This document shows, in pieces, positions 50,849 to 61,880 of a stretch of DNA of 64,000 nt. Origin of the DNA: Diploscapter coronatus (taxonomy: Eukaryota; Nematoda; Chromadorea; Rhabditida; Rhabditidae); contig OZ038423.1 of the NCBI GenBank assembly GCA_964036155.1, forward strand, positions 57,117,249-57,181,248, read 5' to 3'. The position numbers and the translations under genes are program-made. The first letter of the stretch is position 1. Every line of letters starts with the position of its first letter. The notes under the pieces are model-generated. The model was given only the letters and a program-made list of their open reading frames with translations. It did no database searches and was not told where the DNA came from.

Positions 50849-50951
50849 CATTTTAATAAATATTTTAAAAATATTTATTTCAGTTACAATTATTCCTCCT
50901 AATTCTTGGATATCTTCGAGAGTTGTCTGTATCATGTGCATTGAAATTAAA
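50849..50951 (+). repeat. direct repeat copy B, downstream of the receptor kinase gene
   Basis: Matches 43297-43401 (see that entry). It begins about 115 nt after the kinase stop codon. An open frame follows the TTTCAG acceptor, encoding IIPPNSWISS, where copy A has IIPHQLWMYS. Confidence 0.75.
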
Positions 50952-51149
50952 TTATTATTTCACATTTTATTGAGTAAAATTGCTATATGAAACCTGAGAT
51001 TATTATAACCAAGCTTTATTTGATGTCGCTTTTCCAATTTCACACCATTTATTCGTTCGTAGATTGTATTCTTCGATTGAATTTTAAAAAGTTTTTCCTT
51101 GCGATCTAAGTTAGAAAATATTTAGTATAAGTATCTGCAAAATCTCAGC

Positions 51150-51458
51150 TCACCCTCCGAATGCATACAATTTCTTGTTAGTAACAATGAGCGAATGACC
51201 CGCTCTTGTAAAATTCATATCAGCGATTTGAGAAATTCGACTGTCAACTGGAGCTGAGGGGTCGAAACACAGACAGGATTTTAATACTCACAAACTAAAC
51301 ATGTAATGATGCATTATTTATCATACAAAATTAACGACTTCTCGCTTCCGACTATGTAAATTCTTCCATTTAACGATGCGACTCCGAAGTGCTATTGTCT
51401 TTCTGGAATCTCTCCAATTTCAATTCATTCCCGTTCATCGTCTGATAATCGATATATT
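51150..51458 (-). pseudogene. decayed kelch-repeat gene
   Basis: Minus-strand frames spell two kelch blades. From about 51455: YRLSDDERE, stop, IEIGEIPERQ, stop, HFGVASLNGRIYIVGSEKSL, then a stop. From about 51270: CFDPSAPVDSRISQIADM followed by NFTRAGHSLIVTNKKLYAFG, ending in GGA GG before a good donor GTGAGCTGAG. The pattern (FDP..., MNF.RAGHSL, LYAFGG; FGVASLNGRIYIVG) is that of kelch motifs as in KLHL proteins. At least two in-frame stops interrupt the first blade and no BTB/BACK part was found nearby. A remnant of a once functional KLHL-type gene is the best reading. Confidence 0.6.
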
Positions 51459-51835
51459 TTTTATACTTACACAGCCATCAATAACTAAATATCCATAATT
51501 ATAATGACGAATATGCTATATCTATTTTTCCCTACCAATCCTCTACCCTTACCCTCAGCCCTGCCCCTATCTCCTACCCCTATCCCTAGCCTAATATATC
51601 TTATTTACTGTATTAGAAGCCCAGAGCTTCTATTGTTCAATACCCCTCTGGACGAGACCTTCTATTAGAGGTGGGCTTCAAATAGAAGATGGGTCTCTAT
51701 TTTTCAGATCGAATTTTTTGCCAAAAGTTCAAAATTTTGCGACTTTTTTCTCTGAAAATTTTGGAATACTTTCTGGAACTTTCTCTCATTTTATGTAAAA
51801 ATTTTCATTCATACGTATTTCCTACAACGATTTAC
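51459..51835. other. intergenic region with low-complexity C-rich tract
   Basis: A run of CCTACCCCTATCCCT-type sequence at about 51530-51600 and AATAGAAGC/GCTTCTATT repeats at 51610-51690. No gene seen. Confidence 0.5.
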
Positions 51836-52410
51836 CGGGTGTTTCAAGTTTATCTTCCCAATTTATTTTTTGAATAACTTTTTTATTTTTCATCCAAGTT
51901 GAGTACGATCTTTTTCATTGTACTCTTCTTACGTAATGATTTTGTTTGGTATAACTTTCGAGTCGAAACCAATTACCCATACCCATAAAACCACCTGTAT
52001 TTTGAAGGCTAATTTCTGATAATGAATTGAGCCCTGTGGGCGTAAAACTGGACCACTTAACTGCGTTTTACCACTCGGATTAGCATATTTTGGTAAGATT
52101 TCAGGTAAAGGTGTTTGGTATCTTACTAAACCTGATACCAAATAAATTCTGGCATGTTTGACTATCATATGGAGCAAACCGTATCAAAAATGGCTCAGTT
52201 TTACGCCCACAGGGCTCGATTTATTGTTAAAAATTAGCCTCCAAAAGACAAGTGGTTTTATGGGTATGGATAATTGGTTTCGACCCGAAAGTTATACCAA
52301 ACAAAACCATTACGTAAGGAGAGTATCATGCAAAAAACCGCACTCAATTTGGGTCAAAAATAAAAGTTATTCAAAAAGTAAATTGGGAAGATAAACTTGA
52401 AACACCCCGT
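51836..52410. mobile_element. foldback DNA transposon / long-TIR MITE
   Basis: Two arms of about 215 nt in inverted orientation (51836-52052 and 52194-52410) with ends CGGGTGTTTCAAGTTTATCT and, on the minus strand, CGGGGTGTTTCAAGTTTATC. The arms match in order through TTATACCAAACAAAA(T/C)CATTACGTAAG, ACCCATAAAACCAC and GAGCCCTGTGGGCGTAAAAC. The spacer is about 140 nt and non-coding. Superfamily not assigned. Confidence 0.85.
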
Positions 52411-53283
52411 ATATTAAAAAAAAAAAAAACTAATCATTATTGCAACCAGCAGCTTGATAATTTCTTATTATTTATAATTTTATATCCATTAATCGATAAT
52501 CAATAACTTCAATTGTTACCTTTGGGAAATTGTCAGAACTTTCTATGATCCGATAGGTGTCGCTGATGTTAGTTGATTTTGTGGTACGCTAATTTGCATT
52601 GACATTCATAGGCATTTTTACCTGCCTAGGATTCGTTTCATGAACGATTATGTTTCTCTAGCTTATTCACTATTTCCCATGAGCTCAGTTCGTATCCCAA
52701 TTTTTCCAGGAGGCATATTGGTAGAGCAGTCGTTCGTGCGTCAGAAAACTAAACACCATCAAATTTGCATAAATGATATTTCTCTGAGTTGTTATCATCA
52801 CCGAAAGTTGAAAATAGCACAGGTTTCGACATAAAATGCCCCCACGAACCTTATCACCGGATGCAGAGCCCGCTCCCTTGACTCGATATAAAAGGAATCC
52901 TAATTTTAAGGGGACAAGGGGGTCCTTTCCCTGCGAAGATAGTCCATTTTACCTTTGAAATAAATTTCGTGATTTATCCATCGTGCTATTTGAACTACCA
53001 AATCAACTAGCGTTTGTTATCTCCAATCTAACACCATCCAATCTCTTGCTCTTGAATACTCTCTGATGAGTCGCTGAGAGCTAAACACCTTGATAATAAC
53101 CTTGATACCTCCAATTCGAGCTTAACCTTTTGATTTCCCGTTCTTCATCTTTCCATCAGAACTTTCTCCTCTTATCAGGACATCTCGAAATTCACATCCA
53201 TTTGTTTTTGCTCCAGGTCTAGACAAATATTGTAATCAAAGTTGTTTCCATGCAGATTCTGATTTTTGACAACAGCCTATCAA
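52411..53283. other. intergenic region upstream of the secreted helical-repeat gene
   Basis: No exon-like segment. A TATA-box-like TATAAAAGG lies at 52889 in a short GC-richer patch, about 600 nt before the start codon of the next gene; it may mark that gene's promoter. Confidence 0.4.
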
Positions 53284-53361
53284 CAGGGATGTTTGCAGTG
53301 CGGTGCAGTAAATTTTGGTTGTGATGCGGTGCATCACTTTACTGCACCGCCAACATCCCTG
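53284..53361. mobile_element. 78-bp hAT-like MITE
   Basis: Ends CAGGGATG and CATCCCTG are perfect hAT-type inverted termini; the arms continue as GCAGTGCGGTGCAGTAAA against TTTACTGCACCGCCAAC. Flanking 8-mers CCTATCAA and CCTATTAG agree at six of eight positions, fitting an aged 8-bp target duplication. Confidence 0.75.
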
Positions 53362-53485
53362 CCTATTAGTCAGTGATAACAATTCTTTTTAGCTTATCAA
53401 TATATTTGCAGAACTAACCCGTATTATTTCAAAACATAACTATTTTATTTTAAAATCTATCAGTCATAAATAAGATAATTTCAGG

Positions 53486-54556
53486 ATGCGGTTGATTGCA
53501 TTAATTGCAATTTCTGCTTGCGTTGTAGCGCTAGCTACAAGTAGAGTATTAGAAAAACGAGAGTTAATGGATACTCCGGTGAGTTTACAGCTTTTAAAAT
53601 CATTTTTTTAATTAATAAAATTCTAGGGGATGGTAGTTGGAGGTCAACCTCAACCAGGTAAAATTTATAAGCACTATCACAAGACCCTGCAAACTACTTG
53701 AAGTCTAAAGCGCAGAGTGTACAGCTCTGCGCCAGGAGAATTGCACAATGCACGATTATTCGTTACTCCATTCATTTCTTTATTTTGTCTTAACTTTCAT
53801 CGGATTTTACGATTATTTTTTTAATAAATTTGGCCGACAGATGGATAATTGATATCTTAGGATAATCCACACCTAGGTGTTTATGAAAATATGCCCAGTA
53901 ACACTAAGCTGTTCTAATAAAATAAAATAGCATGTTTCTTTCATTTCGTGACCCGAACTGGCTTGATAGTCTAAATTTCTTGCCTTTACTTGAAATCACA
54001 CCCAAAATGAAGTAAAATATCAAAAACATTACAACATCAAGAGAACTAAAAAATGAGGGAATAAATGGAATGACGACTAATCGTGCATTGTGCAATTCGC
54101 CTGAGGAAAATTTTTAGATTCTGTGCTGCAGACTTCGTGTAGTATGCAGTATTTAATACATATTTTAAAATATACAAATTTCAAATAACTACTTTCAAAG
54201 TATAAAAACAATAGTCAGTGATGAAGCGACATTACGAATTTTTTGGATCGTTTCGAATTGGATTTCGATAATTTTTGGAAATTCATTTCGATTAAAACAA
54301 ATTTATAAAAATTGAAATTCTAGTTACAGATCGAGATACTACGTTCGAATTGAAAGAAAATTTTTGGAAAGTTCTCAGGGAACTACAAGAGAGGGCGGAT
54401 AACAAAGCACAATTTGATAAAGTCCTCCAGGAGCTAAAAGCGAAAGCAAACCATAAGCAAGTCGTAGGTGAAATAGAGAAGATTGCGGCGAACAAAGCAA
54501 AGTTTAATGAAGTCCTCGATGAACTAAAAGAGAGGGCGGTGAAGAATCACGAATGA
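53486..54556 (+). CDS. small secreted protein with amphipathic helical repeats
   Basis: Three exons: 53486-53578, 53627-53657 and 54324-54556; about 118 residues. The ATG lies one base after an acceptor (AATTTCAG), a likely trans-splice site, and starts a clear signal peptide (MRLIALIAISACVVALATSR). A dibasic EKRE follows, a possible processing site. Exon 3 carries three or four imperfect ~20-residue repeats built on F..VL.ELK..A.NK: ENFWKVLRELQERADNKAQ, FDKVLQELKAKANHKQ, VVGEIEKIAANKAK and FNEVLDELKERAVKN. These should form a charged amphipathic helix or coiled coil. AATAAA at 54643 closes the gene. It resembles no named family I know; role unknown. Intron 2 contains a MITE. Confidence 0.8.
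53732..54104. mobile_element. long-TIR MITE inside intron 2 of the secreted-protein gene
   Basis: Left arm CCAGGAGAATTGCACAATGC and right arm, on the minus strand, CTCAGGCGAATTGCACAATG pair for about 60 nt (…CACGATTA, TTCCATTTATT). Total about 370 bp without coding capacity. It accounts for most of the intron's length. Confidence 0.8.
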
Positions 54557-54642
54557 GAATTGGAGACTGACTCATGTGATATCTAGCATTCATATTAAGA
54601 ATGAGAGCAATTATCAAACCTTTGTTGTTATAAACGATTTAC

Positions 54643-54648
54643 AATAAA
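54643..54648 (+). promoter_or_regulatory. polyadenylation signal AATAAA of the secreted-protein gene
   Basis: Canonical hexamer 87 nt after the stop codon. Confidence 0.55.
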
Positions 54649-54971
54649 TTATACTGACATGAATGTTTCTCAATTCATTTATTATCTCCTCATTTAACCA
54701 ATCGTCTCTCTTGGAGGATGATAATATTCGAAATGATCTTCCCTTTCTTAATGATTCTGGCGAATCAAAGTGAAAAGCTAGGAAAAATTGCCATCAAAAT
54801 GGAATATTTTAAAACTTATAAAAAAAATCATTGAAATACTTCATTATGTCCAAATATGTGTATACATTATTCCTATTTTCTCATTCACTCTAAGTCATGA
54901 TATTCTGGACTTTAACATATGGGTCAGGCGCAGCATTCGTCGGCAAAATCGCTAGACTTTTACATGGCCTG

Positions 54972-55098
54972 CAGAGTTGCTGACGGGCCCAATTTTCGGA
55001 ACCGGGCCCACTCCCAGACCCGTAATTTTTACCCCCTGGACCCGGACCCGACTTAGGCCCGCAAAATGCGGGTCGGTCCGGGTCTATCAGCAACCTTG
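54972..55098. mobile_element. 127-bp hAT-type MITE with perfect target duplication
   Basis: Ends CAGAGTTGCTGA and, on the minus strand, CAAGGTTGCTGA are hAT-like; the interior is GC-rich with complementary GGGCCC, GGACCCGGACC and GGGTC blocks. The 8-mer ATGGCCTG occurs directly on both sides (54964-54971 and 55099-55106), the exact target duplication length of hAT elements. No coding capacity. Confidence 0.92.
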
Positions 55099-55106
55099 AT
55101 GGCCTG

Positions 55107-58100
55107 AAAAAGGTTTTTTTCTCTCAAATAAATGATATTCAGTTTATAAATCAATATCTTTGAAATGAATGAAAAGTTTTGATGTGATTTTTCTGGCATG
55201 GAAAACTAATCATACAAAAAATCTTTCGCTTAGACTTGATTTTTGTCAGGATGCATTATTGTTTCCTTCTAGATACGCGATTCCTTTTTCCTTTTTAGGA
55301 TGTGATTATCGGATGTGTCTGGCTAAAACTGCATAGTTCACTGGCTTCTCTGACATCCTTCCTCTATTCTCTCAAATTGTCTAGCTTTTCCTCTATTTCT
55401 TCCCAAATCTCGTCCCCAAATCAAGGCTTGCTAGCATGTGCAATTCGAGGAGTTCTGCAATTCTTACGTCGTTTTAGATGTCTGCCTCGGATTTAAAAAA
55501 AAAAAAAAGAATTTCTCTTCAAATTTAAGATTTATTTCGGTTGCTCTTTGAGTGTCTCTTTTTTCTGACTTATAAAATAAAATTAGATATCTGCCAAAGT
55601 TTTCATTTTTTCTCTTCAATTGTAACTTTAAAAAAATTGATCGTTCTTCGAATTTGTATGATTTATAACATGTATATGTACAACTTTGATCCAATATATG
55701 AAATCTAAACAATTCTACAAATTTCTTCCGATAGATTATTCGAAATCGATTTGTGCGAAATTCGTGTGCATCCAGTATGGAAGCGGTGAATTTTGTTGAC
55801 GTGGCTCTTCTAAACCAAAATTCTATTTGTCTCAATTTCTATATTTTTAAATCTAAAATGTTCAGATTTTATATTTTAGATAAAACTCATGGCTATGCAA
55901 AGTTTATGGGAAACGATAATTTTGAAATATTCATAAAAGCATTATATAATTTTAAAATATATAAATCTATGTTTTAGATAGAACTGATTAGTATGAAGCG
56001 TCTTCGGAAAGAATGAAGATAGAGTTAGAGCAAATATTCATGTCTGTCGGCTCGTTTCGAGAAGAAGCTTACAGAACAGTCCTCTCAAAGTGAAAGAGAC
56101 AAAGACAATTTTCCGCCACCGGGTTTGTTCAAATTTGCCCGCGCGCAGTTATGTAACATTTCGACATATCTATTTGACGAAGATATTGATTTTTTTTGTT
56201 ATGAATTCTCATAATTTTTACCAAAAATATGATCAATTTTGAGTTATTTCTAAACTATAGTTAAGGGTATAAGACAAAATAAGAAGGAATATTATCCCAT
56301 ACTATTTTGTGGGTAACGAAGTAATGGATTTTCCGGGTTGCCAAAAATTTCAATTTTTTACTTTCAAGTTTATACGAGAAAAATGGCATTTTTGAATGAA
56401 AATATTGAATTTTTAGAATTATTACCTAGTTTTTTAGGTTTGCCATATTTATCCTCCGATCAATTCGCGATGATTTATGCGTATCCCTAGAGACGTACTC
56501 CTCTTTTTGCACTATCTTGAATCTAGCGATATATCGCATCCGTCAAAAACACGCGACTCTAGCATTTTTCAAATTTTTCGATTTTTACTAGTTTTCAAAT
56601 TAGCAATTTATTTCTATGAACTTCTAGATGCAAAAAATGTTAAATTCAACTCTTAGGCTAACTGCCATACAAATTTTCCAATTTACCCCCCAAAATTTAG
56701 ATAATTTAAAAATCCGAGGAAAAGCATAATCTACCCTCGAATATTTTTAACCTCTGCGGTTAGTCATTATCCCATCTTCCCCCTCCAGTCGATTTTCAGT
56801 TATTCCCGCCAGCTTCTCGAGTTTCTGTTTGTCTTTTGTGTCCGGTTGTCTCTTCATTTCAAACGATATTTCGTTCCTTTGCATCTCTATTCACATTTTG
56901 CATGCCAGTAGCTGCATTTCATCACCCCATCATCGACTAAAAATACAAATACAAAAATCGTCAAGTTGCGTGAGATTCGTTCTTCCCTTTGTTTTATGAA
57001 GCCGTCCGTTATTTTTCAATTTCGCAAGATTTTTTCCAATTTTTAATTTGAAAAGTACATATTTTATTTTTTCTTCTCATATATTTTTACCTGACCATAA
57101 AATAATGATAGCTAAATGTTTAATTCAAAAACAGTTTCCGGTTCAAAATGAATCATCGCCGTTCGAAAAAATCTCTTATTTTTCATGCTTTCAGCTCAAA
57201 AATTGTCTGTTCTCAAATTGCGTCGAACTCTTCGTTTTGCAAGTCGATTCCTTCTCAAAGATACCCGCATTAAAAACATATCAGCCTGTTTTATGGTCCT
57301 ATCTTTTAACATGAGGAAAATATACTTGTGTTTCTATTTTTTCAAAGTGGTTTGATGGATGAGGGGACCTTTCAGCACATGCGAGTCTGCTCGAGGTAAA
57401 CCTATCCGGAAACACGAGCCAATGGCATGCTACTTTGATAAAAAAAAAATTAACCTAGCCTGTTTTCAAGGTCTATGCTTCGTTATAGGATTAGAGATAT
57501 TCTAATTTCACTTTTAACCTCATCTTTACTTCAATCTGCAGCTCAAGTGATTTGAAATAGCTTCCAATCTAATCTGAATGTTCCAGAATGCCCAATTAGA
57601 ACTATACTCTAGAAACGTTCAATATGATAAAAATTATCCTAGTCTACTTCAAAGCGTGGTTAGGGGCATTCTAGAACAAGCGCTCATGCCCATCTTTCTT
57701 TCTTCCTTGTTTCGAGTCTAGAATTTCTTTCCTTTTCTTTGTATCTCTCAAATTTCCCTGCTATTTCCTAATTTTCACTTCGAAGTGTCACCTTGACTCC
57801 CTTGCTTTGCTGATATGATTGCATGATTGTTCGGCCCAAGCCCCGCCCATTTTATCTAGCGAGCCACTTTCTTTCGAACTCTTTAAACTATCGATTTTTG
57901 GCCGAATGGCAAATTTTGCATTTTTGACATGTTGATAACATCACTTGTCATGTAGTTTTCTTTCTTTAAAGCTGATCTTCATTTTTAAACTTTCTGAAAA
58001 GCCCTTTTTATCAGAGCTATTTCTTTGAGAATATATGAACTTCGTATAATGATAGTTTCTGGGAATTAAAAATTTCATCTAAACTTTCAAAGCCGTAAAT

Positions 58101-58542
58101 TACCGAAAGAACACCATCTTGCTATAAATTTTCGAAAAAATGACACTCACCGTCAAAACACGCCCAATTGAATTATCCCTAATGTAATCAATAGCCACAA
58201 AACTTCCTTCACCTAAAACTGTCATTCTTTATAACTTACTCCATTTTGGGCTCTTGTATAATATAATTCTCCAGTTCACCATGATCACCATTTGTAAAAT
58301 TCACTAGACTTTTGGGATAAGGAGTGTAGGAGAAACTAAGCTATTCATTAAAAGTTACTCCATTTCAAACCCACGATTTTCATCTTGTTGTCGCTTATCA
58401 TTTTTATCATTATCGCTTCGCCATTAAATTCCCGAAATTCTCTCGTAAAACCGGAAATTTCGAGCGTCATTCTCGCACTCGCGAGCGTGTAAAATTTCCA
58501 AAGATTATCGATTTTTAATTTATCGTTTTAGACCAACGAATC
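55107..58542. other. 3.4-kb gene-free region
   Basis: AT-rich, with no exon chain on either strand. Open frames at 55464-55977 and 57048-57314 are short, of low complexity and without splice support. The part from about 58430 to 58530 leads directly to the acceptor before the next start codon. Confidence 0.5.
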
Positions 58543-60064
58543 ATGGGTAAGGACTATAAATTCGGAAATCGGTACGAATACGCCCCCGCGCCAGTAACTC
58601 CATCTATGGAAATCACTATTAATCAGGTCCGGTACACTTTTTCCCCAGACCATTTTTATCAAATTTTCAAGCCTATAATCTAGATAAAAAACACAGTGGA
58701 TTGTATTTTTAGATAAACTCATTTCTGTTGTTTTTTTCTTTAAATAGCTAACATTTCGAGTTTTAGAATTCCGTCCCCTCATCACTATCCTCTTATGGTA
58801 AATCCAATTCGTACAAAAATGGTGGAGGTAAGGATTTAAAAAAAAAAAACAAATGAAATTTTTAAGGTCCTAAAATTTAGCGCGGCTACCCCCGACGGCT
58901 CCGCCTCCACCTCCACCCTCATATAGGACGAATGCCTATGAGACCCCTGCATATAACCCGATGTGGTTCGACCGATTTCCGCGACGGGAAAATCGCGGAA
59001 TGTTCCGACTTTGTCTGGTGGAGCTGATGCTTTCATGTGAGTCTTTTTTGGTAGTTTTGAAGAATCAACACGAAATTTTGAGAAATTCGATTTTTAATGA
59101 AAAAATCTAGAATTTGTTTTTTTTTATAGATTTTGTTGATAAATCATTGAAAAGAGATCTGTTTTGAATTGTTTCAATAGAGACTTTATCCGATAAACAA
59201 ATCGAATTCTTATTTGATGAGCAATAGAAAATTTTCTGATCTCAGAAAATCGAGGAAAAATTTTCAGTGGTGGTTTTGGCCGGCGGGATTTGGTGCTATC
59301 GCGATACCTCAGATTATTGCCCGTATTATTCGGCTGTTTGGACGGCGATAATTTACGTTCTCAATGCGATTGTAAGTTTCAAAAAGTTCCTAAAACAGAA
59401 AACTTCCAGAATCATTAAATTCATAGCATCGTATGATAAAAAACAAGTAAATTTCTTATCCTATCTTAATTTACTTACAGAATTTTTACTTAAATTTCAA
59501 TTTAGGTCGGATCCGCGGCGGCGAAAATCGGCGCCCCTAATCTATACATGGCACACTTAGTTCTATCTTTGATTTCCATCATGATGTGTCTGGTTGGAGG
59601 TGGCTTATCAGCTAGGTAAGCATCTCAAAAAATTTAAGGCCGAAAAAATGAATTTTTAGGAACTGGCTTCTGGTAGGAACCTACCATCATCCGAGAATTG
59701 ACCGGGATGAGGCATTTTGTTTGCTGGGTCAGCACGATACCAGCCGGTAGGTCAAAATACATCATTTTTACAAATTCGACAATTTTGAGTTATTGGAAAG
59801 CTCAGAATTTAGAAATAAAATAATATTTTTGAAAGATTATTTTTTAGAATCTCCTACATCTTTTCCCATCTGGATAAGTACGACTTCGCGCAATGCCTAT
59901 GGCAATTGAAAGTGGGCGTGGCAGTAAATTCGATTCAATTCGTGGTTTCGGGATTATTGAGTGAGTTTTTTCAATTTAAAGTCAATAATTAAAAAATTTC
60001 AGTTCTACTGAACTTCCTATCAACTCTCCTATGCTTGAAAAGGACCTGTACAAGATGCTTCTAA
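58543..60064 (+). CDS. four-transmembrane protein with proline-rich N-terminus, unrecognised
   Basis: Eight exons: 58543-58626, 58767-58827, 58881-59036, 59268-59371, 59506-59615, 59660-59746, 59848-59960 and 60003-60064; 258 residues, all junctions in phase. The ATG lies 12 nt after an acceptor (CGTTTTAG), a likely trans-splice site. N-terminal cytoplasmic part has PAPVTPS, a Ser/Asn stretch and LPPTAPPPPPSYRTN, with a PPxY-like PPPSY. Then TM1 (LVELMLSCLVVLAGGIW), a CYRDTSDYCPYY loop, TM2 (AVWTAIIYVLNAIVGSAA), TM3 (MAHLVLSLISIMMCLVGGGL), a large loop with HHPRIDRDEAFCLLGQHDTS, TM4 (VAVNSIQFVVSGLLILLNF) and a Cys/Arg tail CLKRTCTRCF. The plan recalls TMEM255 or MARVEL proteins, but I cannot assign it. 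A plasma-membrane or vesicle location is likely. Confidence 0.85.
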
Positions 60065-61087
60065 CCTGCCGTTTTTCAGGAATTTAATTTATTTTCAAAA
60101 AGATCGTAGAAATAGGATTTTTCTATTGAAATCTCATGGAATTTAGCATTTTCAGAAGGAAATAATTCGGTTATTTTTTGAAGCTGAAATCTCAGATATT
60201 CTATCAAATTCAGGTTGTTAAGGATTATTGGCAAGTTTTGAATTTTCATTAGTGATACCGTATGAGAAAAGTACTTCGAATTATATCTTAGATCATACGG
60301 TATCAGCATTTGTCGGTTAGGATTACCCATTTATCCGGTGTTTATTATCAAAGTTGTGACCCCATACCAAATTCGCAATATCATTTTTTTTTCTTCGAAT
60401 TTCAATATTTTACCTTCATTTTTCAAATCATTAATCTCATTGAAAATTGAAAAAAAAATGTTTAAACATGCGTTTTTCACCGGTACTATTCAATTTTAGA
60501 GTTTCAAACTTTTATGAGAGCTTCTAATCTCCTATTCTAGATTCATATATTCTTCGTCTTTCCGTTCAAATTTTCACTATTCTCTGTTAATTTATCAACT
60601 TTTTAAAAAGATTTTTTAATTTTCTTCATTTGATATTTCTAATCTGAAAACATTACCATTTTGAGCAAATTTTAAGAATTTTCAACAACAGTAAACGATA
60701 ACAATTCGGTTCAACAAGGATAAAAGACTTCTGGAGTTGTGGATAAGCTTATAAAGCTCTGTATCTCATGAGTTTTGACATTTTAGATAAGCTTACTAAA
60801 AATATTTATCGAATTTCTACCAAAATGTCATTTTAAAAATTTGTAATCGTCTATTTTTCCTAGCCTACACTAATCACTTTCGCCCATTTGAATTTAAAAG
60901 CCTAACTTAATGGAGATGATAGAGTGGATAATTAATCAGAAATGTGTGAATTCTAGAACATGGATGATTTGAATTCATAAATCACTAACCTAACTTCAAA
61001 AGGAGTAGATGAATGATAGAAGTGGAAGTTGAGATACTTTCTATTAATTTTGTAATGATTTTCTGATTTTTGTGAAAATCACGAAAT
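60065..61087. other. intergenic region between convergent genes
   Basis: AT-rich 3' flanks only. A short inverted pair GATACCGTATGA/TCATACGGTATC occurs at 60254-60304, a possible structured 3' element. No gene seen. Confidence 0.5.
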
Positions 61088-61880
61088 TCACTGGCCTTGA
61101 GCGATCTTCTGCAGTGCTGATTCGTCCTGCTGCGACATGGATGTCAGTTTCTTGCCGAGTCGTTCGTGCACGTCCAGGTATTTCGCCACGCAACGGTCCA
61201 GGCACGTCGCCTCGCCCTGCAAAATCATTCGACTATTTTGAAATTTTATTCGAGCGCTATCCACGTGCAATGATATTACAAGATGTCCGAAAGAATTGCA
61301 TAAAATATCATTTTGAAACATATTTTACTTTTTTTTCTTTTCAATTTTTGCACAGCCTATAGAATCGTCAAACTAGGGATATCCTCAATGACCTCAATAA
61401 ATAATCGCTTTGAAGCTCATTCCAGTCTGTTTATTCCGTTCGATATCAGCCAACTTGATCAGAAATGTTGAAAAGTGAACAAAACAAAATGCCATTTTGA
61501 GACTTATTTCAGCCATTCTTTGCCTTATTTTCAGGGAAAGAATGATTTATGCTTTCTGAAGCTTTTAAACATACATTTTAAAATAGAAATTTAGCAAAAT
61601 AAACCATCCATTTGCAGTTGATTTCATCCATTTCTTGATAGGTAAAAAAATAAAAATTCAAAAATGTTCGGACCTTCGTCAACTCGGCCTCTTTGAAGGC
61701 CTTCGAAATGCACTTGGTCTCGCACGTGGATGTCATTCGCCGATACATGTCCGACATCATTTCGATCTGGAAAAATACAAATTATCTTGTTTTTTTCAAT
61801 TTTTAATGTTATCATTAATTTCATTTTTTTTAATTTACCTCCAACTCAGCGACCTGTTGAAGTTGAGCTTCTGTCGCCAT
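61088..61880 (-). CDS. TIMM10: mitochondrial import inner-membrane chaperone TIM10
   Basis: Three exons on the minus strand: 61880-61839 ([14 protein letters not shown]), 61766-61674 and 61216-61088; 87 residues. Small TIM of the intermembrane space that forms a hexamer with TIM9 and escorts hydrophobic carrier and beta-barrel precursors. The twin CX3C motifs are intact: CETKC and CLDRC, separated as in the family. Conserved TIM10 signatures include [30 protein letters not shown] and [14 protein letters not shown]. Length and the segment MSQQDE match the animal protein. Introns are phase 0. No mitochondrial presequence, as usual for this family, which is imported by the MIA40 disulfide relay. 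Confidence 0.97.

Noticed and set aside
51530..51600. Interstitial telomere-like CCTACCCCTATCCCT tract
   Set aside because: The units are irregular and do not match the nematode TTAGGC repeat, so this is C-rich low complexity.
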